Source of the DNA: Rhodobacteraceae bacterium LMO-JJ12
Lineage (GTDB): Bacteria; Pseudomonadota; Alphaproteobacteria; Rhodobacterales; Rhodobacteraceae
Direction of reading: 5' to 3'
Assembly (NCBI GenBank): GCA_021555075.1
Contig: JAKGBX010000003.1
Coordinates: 62,001-126,000 of the forward strand
DNA: 64,000 nt
The notes below the pieces were generated by a model. It saw only the letters and a list, made by a program, of their open reading frames with translations, did not search any database and was not told where the DNA came from. Position numbers and translations under genes: made by a program. Positions 30,963-43,822 of the stretch are shown in pieces. The first letter of the stretch is position 1; each line of letters begins with the position of its first letter.

Positions 30963-31503
30963 GTATTTGCGGCCATGCCAATTGCGCCTTTTGCTAAAGC
31001 GTTCCGAGTTCAGGTTGGATTACAACTCGAATCCGAAACACGCGCAACGCACATTCGTCGAAGGGCAAGAAATAGGCTGCTACTGGTTGATGCGTGACGC
31101 CGGGTCCGAGGCCAGGTGAGCCGAATTATGCGCCGTCATGGGGGCTTTTGGCGGGGCCAGCCGGGGGTGTGTCAGTGTGATAGCGTTAACGGTTGACCCC
31201 GGGTTGGTGCGCAGGATTCGACAAAAAGCGCGTCGGGAGAGGGCTTTTTTGCAAAAAGGGCGGGCGCAAACGGTCGCACTTGGGCTAAGTTGTTGAAATA
31301 TAACAATATACATCTTGGGCCTGATTCTTCATAGCAGGTTGCTTGGGCGCTGAGGCTCTGCTACACCCGCCTCGATTTTCGTCGCTTTGTGAATGCAAGG
31401 CTGCCTCACGCCCCCGGGCCGTCCCCTCCGGCACAAGCGGTTAACGCTTCTGCGCCGAGAGGGGTTTGCGACCACCCGGGCCAAAAAAATCGAAAGGGTG
31501 GAC
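30963..31503. other. 541-bp region upstream of the atp operon, no gene seen
   Basis: It must hold the atp operon promoter, but no unambiguous -35/-10 pair stands out. An AT-rich TTGTTGAAATATAACAA inverted repeat lies near 31290-31306, and a CTTTTTTGCAAAAAGG palindrome near 31243. No RNA gene recognised. Confidence 0.45.
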
Positions 31504-32064
31504 GTGTCCGAACCAGCTTCGATCTCCTCCGGCATTGCTGCGCGCTATGCCACCGCCGTGTTTGACCTGGCCAAGGAAGACAAGATCGTGAAGGCCCTTG
31601 AGGCCGATATCGACGCGCTTGACGGCGCCATGGCCGAGAGCGCGGATTTCAACGCTCTGATCCATTCGCCGGTCTATTCGCGAGCCGAACAGGCGACGGC
31701 CATCGCGGCCATTGCCAAAAAATTGGCGCTGTCGCCGATGATGGCCAATACTCTGGGCCTTATGGCGAGCAAGCGCCGCCTCTTTGTTCTGCCGCAACTG
31801 ACCACCGCGCTGCGCGCGGCTGTTGCCGATGACAAGGGCGAGGTGACTGCCGAGGTCGTGAGTGCCAAGGCGCTGACCAAGGCGCAGAGCGACAAGCTTG
31901 CCAAATCGCTGAAAGCGAGTATTGGCAAGGATGTGAAAATTAAAGCGACCGTTGATGAAAGCCTCATCGGCGGTCTTGTTGTCAAAGTGGGTTCGAAGAT
32001 GATCGACACGTCGATCCGTTCGCGCCTCAACTCTCTCCAGAACGCAATGAAAGAGGTCGGATAA
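31504..32064 (+). CDS. atpH: F1F0 ATP synthase subunit delta
   Basis: A 186-residue delta subunit (OSCP) that joins F1 to the peripheral stalk. Family features are [15 protein letters not shown] near the N terminus and the C-terminal [28 protein letters not shown] block. The start is GTG ([10 protein letters not shown]), preceded by GAAAGGGTGG. An in-frame ATG 37 codons upstream would add an unrelated basic stretch. It is first of five tightly spaced F1 genes; the F0 genes are not here, as is usual for alphaproteobacteria, where F0 is a separate operon. Confidence 0.95.
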   Translation: MSEPASISSGIAARYATAVFDLAKEDKIVKALEADIDALDGAMAESADFNALIHSPVYSRAEQATAIAAIAKKLALSPMMANTLGLMASKRRLFVLPQLTTALRAAVADDKGEVTAEVVSAKALTKAQSDKLAKSLKASIGKDVKIKATVDESLIGGLVVKVGSKMIDTSIRSRLNSLQNAMKEVG

Positions 32065-33603
<1,539 letters not shown>

Positions 33604-33615
33604 GGGAGATAGGCA

Positions 33616-35930
<2,315 letters not shown>

Positions 35931-35995
35931 TCTCGGCCTCTTGCCCGCTCTCATGCTTGAGGGCGGGTGCTTAGGCTCTCACAAAGGAGAGAAAC

Positions 35996-36391
35996 ATGGC
36001 TGATACGATGCAGTTCGATCTGGTGAGCCCAGAGCGGCTTCTTGCCTCGATGCAGGTGGCCGAAGTGCAGATTCCCGGCGCCGATGGCGACTTGACGGCG
36101 ATGCCCGGCCACGCGCCGGTGATCACCACGTTGCGGCCCGGAATTTTGAAGGTCAACGGGCCGGAAGGCGCGAAGGATTATCTGGTCACCGGCGGTTTCG
36201 CGGAAGTGAACGCCGAGGGCACGTCGGTCCTGGCAGAGAAGGCGACGCCTGTGGCAGATGCCAAACGGGCCGATCTGGAACCGATGATCGAAGCGGCGCA
36301 GACGGCGGCTTCGGAAGCCACTGGCGCGGCGCGCGACGCGGCTGACAAGCAGCTGGCCGACCTTGAGGCGCTGCGTGAGGTGATCGCCTGA
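35996..36391 (+). CDS. atpC: F1F0 ATP synthase subunit epsilon
   Basis: A 131-residue epsilon subunit. The N-terminal beta-sandwich ([35 protein letters not shown], residues 5-39) is well conserved, and the C-terminal helical hairpin is Ala-rich. AAAGGAG lies six bases before the ATG. The end is followed by a strong terminator, closing the operon. Confidence 0.96.
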   Translation: MADTMQFDLVSPERLLASMQVAEVQIPGADGDLTAMPGHAPVITTLRPGILKVNGPEGAKDYLVTGGFAEVNAEGTSVLAEKATPVADAKRADLEPMIEAAQTAASEATGAARDAADKQLADLEALREVIA

Positions 36392-36420
36392 GGGTGATCT
36401 TCTGTATGATGGTATAAGAA

Positions 36421-36456
36421 GGCCCGGGCAGTTTATGCTGTGCGGGCCTTTTTCTT
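36421..36456 (+). terminator. Rho-independent terminator of the atp operon
   Basis: Stem GGCCCG (36421-36426) / CGGGCC (36443-36448), with further partial pairing inside, followed by TTTTTCTTTT. Confidence 0.85.
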
Positions 36457-36520
36457 TTGCAATTTCGGGTGATTGCGGGAATTCTGGGGGCCGGACACCG
36501 GCACGGATATATATACACGC

Positions 36521-36871
36521 ATGAAGAAATTTTCAGCTCAGACCATCGCGATTGCCCAAGGCAATGACGTGCTTTTCGAGGATTTCGAAGACGGTGGCGA
36601 AATGTGGACCGGCACCGGCCATCGGGAATGCCGCAAATGGGTTGCCTTCAAGGAGCCGTTTAGCGACTTGCCCGTGGTGCATTGTTCGATGACGTTGTGG
36701 GATGTAGACAGCGCCACCAACGTGCGCGCCGATATCGAGGCCGAGAATATCGGCACGGAAGGGTTTGACCTGGTATTTCGGACTTGGGGTGACACCAAGG
36801 TCGCGCGCGTGCGTATCGGCTGGATGGCGATTGGCGAGACAAAGGGCGAGGATGACTGGGAGCTTTATTGA
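36521..36871 (+). CDS. H-type lectin domain protein
   Basis: A 116-residue protein matching the H-type lectin fold, a six-stranded domain that binds sugars in invertebrate agglutinins. Visible consensus pieces are the aromatic strand VAFKEPFSDLPVVHCSMTLWD, the NVRADIEAENIGTEGFDLVF block, and the closing WGDTKVARVRIGWMAIGE (quoted in parts). No signal peptide is seen, so a cytoplasmic role is likely. The start at MKKFSAQT is favoured over an ATG 16 codons upstream that has no family likeness. It follows the atp terminator by about 65 bp. Ligand and role are unknown. Confidence 0.75.
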   Translation: MKKFSAQTIAIAQGNDVLFEDFEDGGEMWTGTGHRECRKWVAFKEPFSDLPVVHCSMTLWDVDSATNVRADIEAENIGTEGFDLVFRTWGDTKVARVRIGWMAIGETKGEDDWELY

Positions 36872-37040
36872 GTCTGCCTCGCGGACCTTTGAGCCCTTCG
36901 TTTAACCGATCGGCCCAGTCGCGGCGTTTACGGGTTGAAATGATCTCTCACCGGTGTTTTTGCGAAACGACAGATCAAGTCGGCGTTGCAGTAGCCATGG
37001 TCGATGGGCAATGGCGTTCGATGAAACCCGCCAGTTCGCG

Positions 37041-38051
37041 TCAGAACATGCCCTCATAAATCGGTTCGAGCATTTCGGTATCAAACAGCGACGATACGGA
37101 CGTGCCGTTCCAGATGTTGAGGATGGCTTGGGCAAACATCGGGGCGGTGGGCACAATTCGGATGTTGGGCGCTGCTTGTGCCGTATCGGTTGGTTTGATT
37201 GAATCGGTGATCACCAGTGATTTCATCACCGATTTGGTGATCCGGTCGACCGCAGGCCCCGACAAAACGCCATGGGTGATATAGGAGTGCACCTCTTTGG
37301 CGCCGTTTTCCATGATCACTTCGGCGGCCTTGCAGAGCGTGCCGGCGGTATCGCAGATGTCATCGACAATGATACAGCATTTGTCTTTCACGTCGCCGAT
37401 GATGGTCATTTCGGCAATCTCGCCGGGTTTTTCGCGGCGTTTGTCGACGATGGCAAGCGGCGCGTTGATCCGCTTGGCCAACTCGCGGGCGCGTGCCACG
37501 CCGCCGACATCCGGCGAGATGATCATCACGTCGCTCATTTGTTCCTTGAACTGGTTCTTGATGTCGAGCGCAAAGAGGGGCGAAGCGTAGAGGTTATCGA
37601 CCGGAATGTCGAAGAAGCCTTGAATCTGGGCGGCGTGTAGATCCATTGTCAGCACCCGTTCAATGCCGGAGCCAACGATCATGTTGGCCACCAGTTTGGC
37701 AGAAATTGGCGTGCGTGCTTTGGTGCGGCGATCCTGGCGGGCATAGCCGAAATAGGGGATCACGGCGGTGGTGCGGCGGGCCGAAGAGCGGCGCAGCGCA
37801 TCGGCCATGATCAGAAGTTCCATCAGGTTGTCATTAGCCGGGTTCGATATCGGCTGAATAATGAACATGTCTTCGCCACGGACATTTTCAAAGACTTCGA
37901 CGAAAATCTCGCCATCATTGAAACGTTCGACACGGGCGTCGACAAGCTGTGTGTTGATTCCGCGGTGAATCGACATGCGGCGCGCGATGGCCTTGGCGAG
38001 AGGCATGTTGGCGTTGCCAGAAATCAGCTTTGGTTCATTGGTTTGCGACAT
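37041..38051 (-). CDS. prs: Ribose-phosphate pyrophosphokinase (PRPP synthetase)
   Basis: A 336-residue PRPP synthetase that makes 5-phosphoribosyl 1-pyrophosphate from ribose 5-phosphate and ATP for nucleotide, histidine and tryptophan synthesis. It has [23 protein letters not shown], the [21 protein letters not shown] flexible-loop region, the metal-binding [18 protein letters not shown], and the PRPP loop [19 protein letters not shown] (blocks listed in order). It is a little longer than the 315-residue E. coli enzyme. It stands alone on the minus strand. Confidence 0.97.
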   Translation of the reverse strand: MSQTNEPKLISGNANMPLAKAIARRMSIHRGINTQLVDARVERFNDGEIFVEVFENVRGEDMFIIQPISNPANDNLMELLIMADALRRSSARRTTAVIPYFGYARQDRRTKARTPISAKLVANMIVGSGIERVLTMDLHAAQIQGFFDIPVDNLYASPLFALDIKNQFKEQMSDVMIISPDVGGVARARELAKRINAPLAIVDKRREKPGEIAEMTIIGDVKDKCCIIVDDICDTAGTLCKAAEVIMENGAKEVHSYITHGVLSGPAVDRITKSVMKSLVITDSIKPTDTAQAAPNIRIVPTAPMFAQAILNIWNGTSVSSLFDTEMLEPIYEGMF

Positions 38052-38182
38052 GATTTAGCGGGACCCCCGGAGATGTTCCATCATGCGCTGGTATGACAGA
38101 ATCGTGACGTTGACACCGCTTAACATCTCTCTAGTTTCTGGCAAAGACATCGGGCCAAGGAATGCGCCCAAGGAGGCACTTT

Positions 38183-38785
38183 TTGCAACGTATTGACTAT
38201 TATTTCTCGACGCTGAGCCCTTTTGCCTATCTTGCGGGGCAGCGGGCCGAGGAAATCGCGGCGCGCCACGGCGCAGAGCTTCGTTATAAACCTATGGACA
38301 TAATGGCGCTTTTTGCGCGCACCGGGGGCACGGCGCCGGGTGATCGACACCCTTCGCGCATGGAGTATCGTGCGCAAGAGTTGCGCCGTCAGGCTAAGAA
38401 CACGGGCCTGCCGCTGAACCCCAAGCCTGCTTTCTGGCCGACCAATCCGGCGCCGTCGTCTTATGCGATCATCGCCGCGCAGGATGCCGGGGGTGGTGAT
38501 GTGGGCGCATTGGTGCAATCGGTGCTGAGGGCCTGTTTCGTCGAGGAAAAGGATATTGCCGATGAAGCGGTGGTGCAGGAATGCCTGCGCGCGGCGGGGT
38601 TTGATCCCGGTCTGACCATGAGCGGGATGCTGTCTGGGGCCGAAACCTATGCGCGCAATACCGATGCGGCTGTGGAGGCGGGGGTTTTTGGCTCGCCGTT
38701 CTATGTTTGCGAAGATGGCGAGAAGTTCTGGGGGCAGGACCGACTTGGCGATCTGGATGCGCATCTTGGCGGAGATACTGCCTGA
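38183..38785 (+). CDS. 2-hydroxychromene-2-carboxylate isomerase-like (DsbA/kappa-GST fold)
   Basis: A 200-residue DsbA-family thioredoxin-fold protein of the HCCA isomerase type, glutathione-dependent in known members. It begins QRIDYYFSTLSPFAYL, with the catalytic serine position in FSTLSPFAYLAGQR, and has the C-terminal GVFGSPFYVCEDGEKFWGQDRLGDL that marks the family. The start is TTG: a perfect AGGAGG at 38171-38176 lies six bases before it, whereas an ATG at 38162 lies before that ribosome site. No aromatic-degradation genes are nearby, so the substrate is unknown. It is coupled to the hydrolase gene two bases downstream. Confidence 0.8.
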   Translation: MQRIDYYFSTLSPFAYLAGQRAEEIAARHGAELRYKPMDIMALFARTGGTAPGDRHPSRMEYRAQELRRQAKNTGLPLNPKPAFWPTNPAPSSYAIIAAQDAGGGDVGALVQSVLRACFVEEKDIADEAVVQECLRAAGFDPGLTMSGMLSGAETYARNTDAAVEAGVFGSPFYVCEDGEKFWGQDRLGDLDAHLGGDTA

Positions 38786-38786
38786 T

Positions 38787-39605
38787 ATGCCCAAGGATTT
38801 GCGGGGTGGACACCCGACTTATTGGACCACGTTTGGCAACGGGGCGCGCAAGGCATTGCTGATCCATTGCTCGCTGGCACATTCCGGGGCGTGGAATGGT
38901 GTGGCGCGGCTGTTGGAAGAGCGCTTGCAAATGCGCGCGTTCGATTTGCCGGGACATGGACGAAGTGATGACTGGTCTGGCGAACGCGACATTCAGGAAC
39001 AGTCGATGCAGATGGCTGTGGATGTGATTGGCGAAGACGGGCCAATGGACATTATAGGTCATTCCTTTGGTGCGACGGTGGCGCTTAGGCTGGCGGTTGA
39101 ACATCCTGAGTTGGTGCGCAGCCTGGTAATGATTGAAAGCGTGTTCGTGGCGGCGGCACTGGCCGACCATCCCGAATTGCTGGAAGGACAACCGCCTTTG
39201 ATGGGGGACTATCAGGACGCTGTGCGCCGGGACGACCATGCGGGGGCGGCAAAGGCGTTTATGAGCGAATGGGGAGACGGGCAGCCCTGGGACAGTTTGC
39301 CCGTCGAACAGCGCGCCTTTCTGACCGAGCGGATTCATCTGATCGAGGCCAATGATGCAACGGTCTTCAAGGACGAACCGGGTCTTTTGAAAAATCACAT
39401 GATCGAGAAGGTCGCGGTGCCTGCACTATTGATCCGGGGGTCAGAGACATCATCCTTGGTTGAGCCGATCCATGCGGCCATTGCACGGCGGATGAAGAAC
39501 GCGCGCAGTGTTGCGATTGAGGGGGCTGGGCATATGGCACCGATCAGCCACCCCAAGGTAGTGGCGACGCAGGTCAAGGCGTTCCTAGACGAGGTGCCGG
39601 AATAG
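38787..39605 (+). CDS. Alpha/beta hydrolase, substrate unknown
   Basis: A 272-residue alpha/beta-hydrolase fold protein. The nucleophile elbow is GHSFGA (Ser near residue 95), the oxyanion region HCSLAHSGAWNG, the acid is within LIRGSETSSLV, and the catalytic His is in GAGHMAPISHP near the C terminus. It starts one base after the upstream isomerase stop, so the two are co-transcribed. The longer frame upstream overlaps the isomerase and lacks family likeness. It could be an esterase or a C-C hydrolase; the sequence does not decide. Confidence 0.85.
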   Translation: MPKDLRGGHPTYWTTFGNGARKALLIHCSLAHSGAWNGVARLLEERLQMRAFDLPGHGRSDDWSGERDIQEQSMQMAVDVIGEDGPMDIIGHSFGATVALRLAVEHPELVRSLVMIESVFVAAALADHPELLEGQPPLMGDYQDAVRRDDHAGAAKAFMSEWGDGQPWDSLPVEQRAFLTERIHLIEANDATVFKDEPGLLKNHMIEKVAVPALLIRGSETSSLVEPIHAAIARRMKNARSVAIEGAGHMAPISHPKVVATQVKAFLDEVPE

Positions 39606-39642
39606 GTTTTCCGGCGCGGGTTGAAGTGGGTGAGGACGGGAA

Positions 39643-39694
39643 CGAGGGGCCAGCCCCTCGCGCTCCCCGGAATATTTCAGGCAAGATGAAGGGG
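39643..39694 (+). repeat. Hairpin plus ATATTTCAGGCAAGATGAAG motif (dispersed repeat, copy c)
   Basis: An 8-base inverted repeat CGAGGGGC/GCCCCTCG (39643-39660) is followed by GGAATATTTCAGGCAAGATG then AAG. The second part is related to intergenic copies at 9384, 14244 and 24249. It lies between convergent genes. Confidence 0.55.
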
Positions 39695-39709
39695 TTGGGA
39701 GCGAAAGGT

Positions 39710-40756
39710 TCAGCCTTTGGCGAGTTTGATGAAGTGGTCGATATCATGCTCGCTGATCGACCAATCCGTGACCAGGCGGGCGGGCAGGGGCGCGTCTGGG
39801 GCGCCGTTTTCCATGTCCCCGGCCAGCACGTAATAGACGGCGCCACCGGCGTGCAGCCTTTGATGCATGGCGCGTGGCATGTGCAGGAAAATGATATTGG
39901 CCTGGGGTTCAAAATCAAACGTGACGCCGGGCAGGTCGCGAAGGCCCTCGGCAAGGCGGATGCAGGACGCGTTGGCGCGGCGTGCGTTGTCGAGCCAGAG
40001 ATCCTCTGAGAGATAAGCCTCGACCTGGGTCGCGAGGAAGCGGTTTTTCGAGAAGAGATGTCCGCCGCGTTTGCGGCGCAACTCAAACTCCCAAGCGTGG
40101 GCAGGATCGAAGAATATCACCGCTTCGACCCCGAGGCAGCCATTCTTGGTGCCCCCGAACGAGAGTGCGTCAATGCCGAGTTTCCAGGTCATTTCGGCAG
40201 GCGTGCAGCCAAGTTCGACGAGGGCATTGGCAAAGCGCGCACCATCGAGATGGCATTTGAGGCCGAATTCATGGGCGGCGGTGGTGAGGGCAGAAAGCTC
40301 ATCCAGGGTGTAGATTTGGCCGCGTTCGGTAACCTGGGTGATGGATACCGGGCCACGCTGGGGGCCGTGTAAGCCACGGGTTTCTTCGGCGGATATCGTG
40401 GCGCGCAGGGTTTCGGCGGTCATCTTGTCGTCGCGCCCGACGAGGGTGAGCTTGGCGCCGCCGGTGTAGAATTCGGGGGCGTTGCATTCATCTTCGTGGA
40501 TATGCGCGGTGGGGGTGCAGAAGATCGTCTCCCACGGTTGCGTCAGCGTGGCCAACGCAAGCGAGTTGGCGGCGGTGCCAGTGGCGACGAGAAAGACCTC
40601 GGCCTGGGGGGCCTCGAAAAGCTGGCGCAGTTGGGTGCGCACGCGCTCCATGATCGGGTCGGCGCCATATCCCATGGCATAGCCCTCGTTGGCTTTGCTC
40701 AATGCTTCGATCACCCGGGGGTGGGCGGGGCCGGCGTTGTCGGACGCAAGATACAT
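39710..40756 (-). CDS. ltaE: Low-specificity L-threonine aldolase
   Basis: A 348-residue fold-type I PLP enzyme that cleaves threonine to glycine and acetaldehyde. Family features are the start YLASDNAGPAHPRVIEAL, the TGTAANSLAL loop, AHIHEDECNAPEF, the Asp in CHLDGARFANAL, and the PLP lysine in SFGGTKNGCLGVEAV near residue 203. The C-terminal third is typical. It is the last gene of a probable minus-strand set after ribF and the YcgN-type gene, with 57 bp between it and the latter. Confidence 0.92.
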   Translation of the reverse strand: MYLASDNAGPAHPRVIEALSKANEGYAMGYGADPIMERVRTQLRQLFEAPQAEVFLVATGTAANSLALATLTQPWETIFCTPTAHIHEDECNAPEFYTGGAKLTLVGRDDKMTAETLRATISAEETRGLHGPQRGPVSITQVTERGQIYTLDELSALTTAAHEFGLKCHLDGARFANALVELGCTPAEMTWKLGIDALSFGGTKNGCLGVEAVIFFDPAHAWEFELRRKRGGHLFSKNRFLATQVEAYLSEDLWLDNARRANASCIRLAEGLRDLPGVTFDFEPQANIIFLHMPRAMHQRLHAGGAVYYVLAGDMENGAPDAPLPARLVTDWSISEHDIDHFIKLAKG

Positions 40757-40813
40757 GGTAGGGGCCTTTCTGTCAGAAGGGGCGTGCGGGTCGGGCCATC
40801 TGGTTGGCGACGT

Positions 40814-41284
40814 TCAAATCGGTTCCTCGATGATGTGGTCTTCCCAGTCGTCTTCGTCGATGTCGAATTCCGAAACGGTGCGGTTCTGCATGGATACGCC
40901 TGCGTCGTGCACCGATTGGGCGCTGCCGGTGATCAGCGGGTGCCAATCGGGTAGGGGTTCGTTGGCCCAGAGGCGGCGATAGGCGCAGGTCTGGGGCAGC
41001 CAATAGGCGTGTTTGGCAATGGTCGTCGGATCGAGCGTGATACATTCGGGGACGAACTTGTGGCGGATCTCGTACTGTGCGCAACGACAGGTTTCATCGT
41101 TGAACAGACGACAGGCGACGCGGGTGAGGGCGACTTCGCCGCTGTCTTCCTCCTCAAGCTTGTTGAGGCAGCATTTGCCGCAACCGTCGCAGAGCGCCTC
41201 CCATTCCTTGCGCGTCATCCGGTCGAGCGGCTTGGTCTCCCAGAAACGCGGCGCGAGGCCGGATCTGTCGATCGGATCGCTCAT
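40814..41284 (-). CDS. YcgN/UPF0260 family cysteine-cluster protein
   Basis: A 156-residue protein of the YkgJ/YcgN cysteine-cluster family. Conserved cysteines appear in ALCDGCGKCCLNKLEE, ACRLFNDETCRCAQY, ECITLDP and QTCAYRRL, and probably bind a metal or an iron-sulfur cluster. The function in the family is not established. The ATG overlaps the ribF stop by four bases, so translation is coupled. Confidence 0.9.
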   Translation of the reverse strand: MSDPIDRSGLAPRFWETKPLDRMTRKEWEALCDGCGKCCLNKLEEEDSGEVALTRVACRLFNDETCRCAQYEIRHKFVPECITLDPTTIAKHAYWLPQTCAYRRLWANEPLPDWHPLITGSAQSVHDAGVSMQNRTVSEFDIDEDDWEDHIIEEPI

Positions 41285-42219
41285 AGTGCCGAGAGGATTT
41301 CGCGCGCGCGAGCGCAGTCGGCGTCCATCTGGACGATCAGGTCATCCAGGCTATCGAATTTCTCTTCCGGGCGCAGGTAGGCGACCAATCCCACGGACAT
41401 TGCCGTGCCGTAAAGATCGCCGGAGAAATCAAACAGGTACGTTTCGAGGTTGGGCTTGTTTTCGCCAAACATCGGTCGCACGCCCATCGAGGCGGCGCCG
41501 TGATAGCTGCCCTTGTGGGGGCCTTCCAACACGTCGGCCAACACGGCGTAGACGCCGAATTTCGGCGGGTGCAACCCGTCGATGCTCATGTTGGCGGTGG
41601 GAAAGCCGAGCACGCGTCCGCGCTGATCGCCGCCAATCACGGAGGATTCGATGCGGTGCCAATGACCCAGCATTGCGGCAGCGTCACGCGGGCGCCCCTC
41701 GGTGAGGGCGTTGCGGATGGCGGTAGAGGAGACCTGGCCCTGAGCGCCGCTCAGCAATTCGGCGATGGAGACGCCGAAGCCCATTTCGGCACCAAAGTCT
41801 TGCAGATCGGCGGCGGACCCGGCGCGGCCCTTGCCAAAGCAGAAATCGGACCCGATGACGACATGGCGCAGACCAAGCCCATCGACAATGACATTGCGAG
41901 CAAATTCACGGGGTGTGAGGCCGGATAGCGCAGCGTTGAAGTTCAACTCGTAGAGACGCTCGACGCCGAGTTTTTCCAGCCGGTGCGCGCGCGCCTTTGC
42001 GCTCATCAGGCGAAATGGCGGGGCGGTGGGGGCGAAATACTGACGCGGGTGCGGCTCGAACGTCATGATTCCGAGGGGGGCGCCGATGCGCGCGCCTTCG
42101 CGACGCGCGATGTCGATGACCGACTGGTGGCCGAGATGCACACCGTCGAAATTACCGATGGCCGCAGCGGCGCCACGGTCTTCATCGTTCACGAAATGAT
42201 AGTCGCGGATGATTTGCAT
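41281..42219 (-). CDS. ribF: Bifunctional riboflavin kinase / FAD synthetase
   Basis: A 312-residue enzyme that phosphorylates riboflavin to FMN and adenylates FMN to FAD. The N-terminal FAD synthetase domain has AIGNFDGVHLGHQSVI at 20-35 and SDFCFGKGRAGSAADL, and the C-terminal flavokinase domain has GRVLGFPTANMS and GVYAVLADVLEG (about 195-220), with the Glu in NLETYLFDF. It is adjacent to a TIGR01459-type HAD hydrolase gene across the MaoC gene, an alphaproteobacterial neighbourhood. Confidence 0.96.
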   Translation of the reverse strand: MQIIRDYHFVNDEDRGAAAAIGNFDGVHLGHQSVIDIARREGARIGAPLGIMTFEPHPRQYFAPTAPPFRLMSAKARAHRLEKLGVERLYELNFNAALSGLTPREFARNVIVDGLGLRHVVIGSDFCFGKGRAGSAADLQDFGAEMGFGVSIAELLSGAQGQVSSTAIRNALTEGRPRDAAAMLGHWHRIESSVIGGDQRGRVLGFPTANMSIDGLHPPKFGVYAVLADVLEGPHKGSYHGAASMGVRPMFGENKPNLETYLFDFSGDLYGTAMSVGLVAYLRPEEKFDSLDDLIVQMDADCARAREILSAL

Positions 42220-42301
42220 TTCGCAGGGTTAACGCCCGATGCACGCGGGTGCAAGCCGTGACGTGGCACATGAGAGCTGCACTTTTTGCGCAGCGCGCGC
42301 G

Positions 42302-42745
42302 CTAGTCGAACTTGCCCGAAGGCGCCAGAACGGTGGCTTCGCCCACCAGCACCTTCTTGCCATCCACCATGCAGCGGCAGTCAAGCTGAACACGGCGCTT
42401 GGCGTGTTCGATGCCGATTACCTCGACCTCGGCCACCACGGTATCGCCGGGGCGCACGGGGGCGAGGAATTTGAGCGACTGTCCCATGTAGATCGTGCCG
42501 TGGCCGGGAAGTTGTTCGCCGATCACCGCGGAAATCAAGCCGGCGGTCAACATGCCATGGGCGATGCGACCCTCGAAGATGGTGTCGCGGGCATAATCAT
42601 CATCAAGATGGACCGGGTTGTGGTCGGTGGACACCTTCGCGAACATCTCGATATCTTCGTCGGTGATCACTTTGCGCAGGTGGCGCACCATGCCCATCTC
42701 GATCTCTTCAATTGTGATGGTTCCGCGCGGCAGATTGTCCAACAT
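42302..42745 (-). CDS. MaoC-like (R)-specific enoyl-CoA hydratase
   Basis: A 147-residue hotdog-fold protein of the MaoC/PhaJ type. The hydratase motif is visible as DHNPVHLDDDYARDTIFEGRIAHGML (residues 41-66; Asp, Asn and His of the catalytic segment present). Known relatives hydrate enoyl-CoA to (R)-3-hydroxyacyl-CoA for polyhydroxyalkanoate or other pathways. The gene lies 82 bp upstream of ribF on the same strand and 103 bp after the HAD gene. The exact substrate is not predictable. Confidence 0.87.
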   Translation of the reverse strand: MLDNLPRGTITIEEIEMGMVRHLRKVITDEDIEMFAKVSTDHNPVHLDDDYARDTIFEGRIAHGMLTAGLISAVIGEQLPGHGTIYMGQSLKFLAPVRPGDTVVAEVEVIGIEHAKRRVQLDCRCMVDGKKVLVGEATVLAPSGKFD

Positions 42746-42848
42746 TTCGCCCTCCTCGGGCAGTCATCAGGTAACTATCGGGCGTAAAATGGCCGTCATT
42801 CGCAACTTTATTACTTCGCAAGTGCAGAAAATCAAGCCCTAATTTATC

Positions 42849-43724
42849 TCAGCGCAACTGTCCGATGGCATAGGTGGGATTGATCATTTCCTTTTGAAGA
42901 TAGGTGTTTAGCGCCGTTTCGTCAGGTTGCTGTGCGGTTTTGGTAATGCCGCGCGCAAGGCCGCCGGTGATGTAGAGGGAATCGATATCTTCGCCCTGTG
43001 CGCCCTGGATGTCGGTATGCAGGCCGTCGCCTATGGCCAGGATGCGCGAATCTGCGGGCAGCAGGCCAAGTTCGGACAGGCGGCGGCGGGCGAGATCGTA
43101 GATCGGCGGGTGGGGCTTGCCGAAATAGAGGCTTTCACCGCCCATTTCGGTATAAAGCCGGGCCAGAGCGCCGGCGCACCATTCGCGCACGTCGCCCCGA
43201 TCGACCACGATATCGGGATTGGCGCAGAGCAGTTTCAGCCCCTTTTGCTTGGCATAAAGGAAGGCGGGGCGGTTCATCTCCGGGTCGGCTTGGGGGTCAT
43301 CGGGGCCACAGCAAACGATGCCCTCGGCTTGATCCAGGGGCACGATTTCAATGCTGACGGGGTTTTCAACGACATGGATCGGTTCAAAGAACCCCTCGTC
43401 GCGTTCCCATTCGCCCATGAAATGCACCTTTTGCCCGACCACTCCACGAAACATAGCGGCGCGCGCGCTATCGCCCGAGGAGGCAATCGTGTCCCAACTG
43501 TCGCGGGCGACGCCGAAGCTGTCGAGCTGTGTCGCCACCCCGGCGCGGGGTTTGGGCGAGTTGGTGACCAACACCACCTTGCCGCCATTGGCGCGGTAGG
43601 TCTGCAATGCCGTGACCGCTTCAGGGAGCGCACGCACTCCGTCGTGCACACAGCCCCAGAGATCGATAAAAAGTGCGTCGTATTTGGTGGCGACTTCGGC
43701 GAGGTTTTCGATGATGCGGGTCAT
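42849..43724 (-). CDS. HAD-superfamily class IIA hydrolase (TIGR01459 type)
   Basis: A 291-residue HAD phosphatase of the NagD-like class IIA. The nucleophile motif is ALFIDLWGCVHDG (first Asp near residue 20), motif II is VLVTNSPKPRAG, and the C-terminal motif is FGKPHPPIYDLA followed by ILAIGDGLHTDIQGAQGEDIDSLYITGG (quoted in pieces). This fits the TIGR01459 group common in alphaproteobacteria, often next to ribF. The frame is open 43 codons further upstream, but AGGAG precedes the ATG at MTRIIENL. The substrate is not known. Confidence 0.88.
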   Translation of the reverse strand: MTRIIENLAEVATKYDALFIDLWGCVHDGVRALPEAVTALQTYRANGGKVVLVTNSPKPRAGVATQLDSFGVARDSWDTIASSGDSARAAMFRGVVGQKVHFMGEWERDEGFFEPIHVVENPVSIEIVPLDQAEGIVCCGPDDPQADPEMNRPAFLYAKQKGLKLLCANPDIVVDRGDVREWCAGALARLYTEMGGESLYFGKPHPPIYDLARRRLSELGLLPADSRILAIGDGLHTDIQGAQGEDIDSLYITGGLARGITKTAQQPDETALNTYLQKEMINPTYAIGQLR

Positions 43725-43822
43725 TTTCGCGCTCCTGCAGGTGATCTTTAGGATATGGCAGGGGGTGTTAAGAATTGCCAGAGTGAACGTGCGGGCGGGT
43801 TTTCGTCGCGCTGCGGCAGGCC

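Noticed and set aside
31279-31306. TTGGGC...TATAAC as the atp operon promoter
   Set aside because: The spacer would be only 13 bases, too short for a sigma-70 promoter; no better pair is clear.
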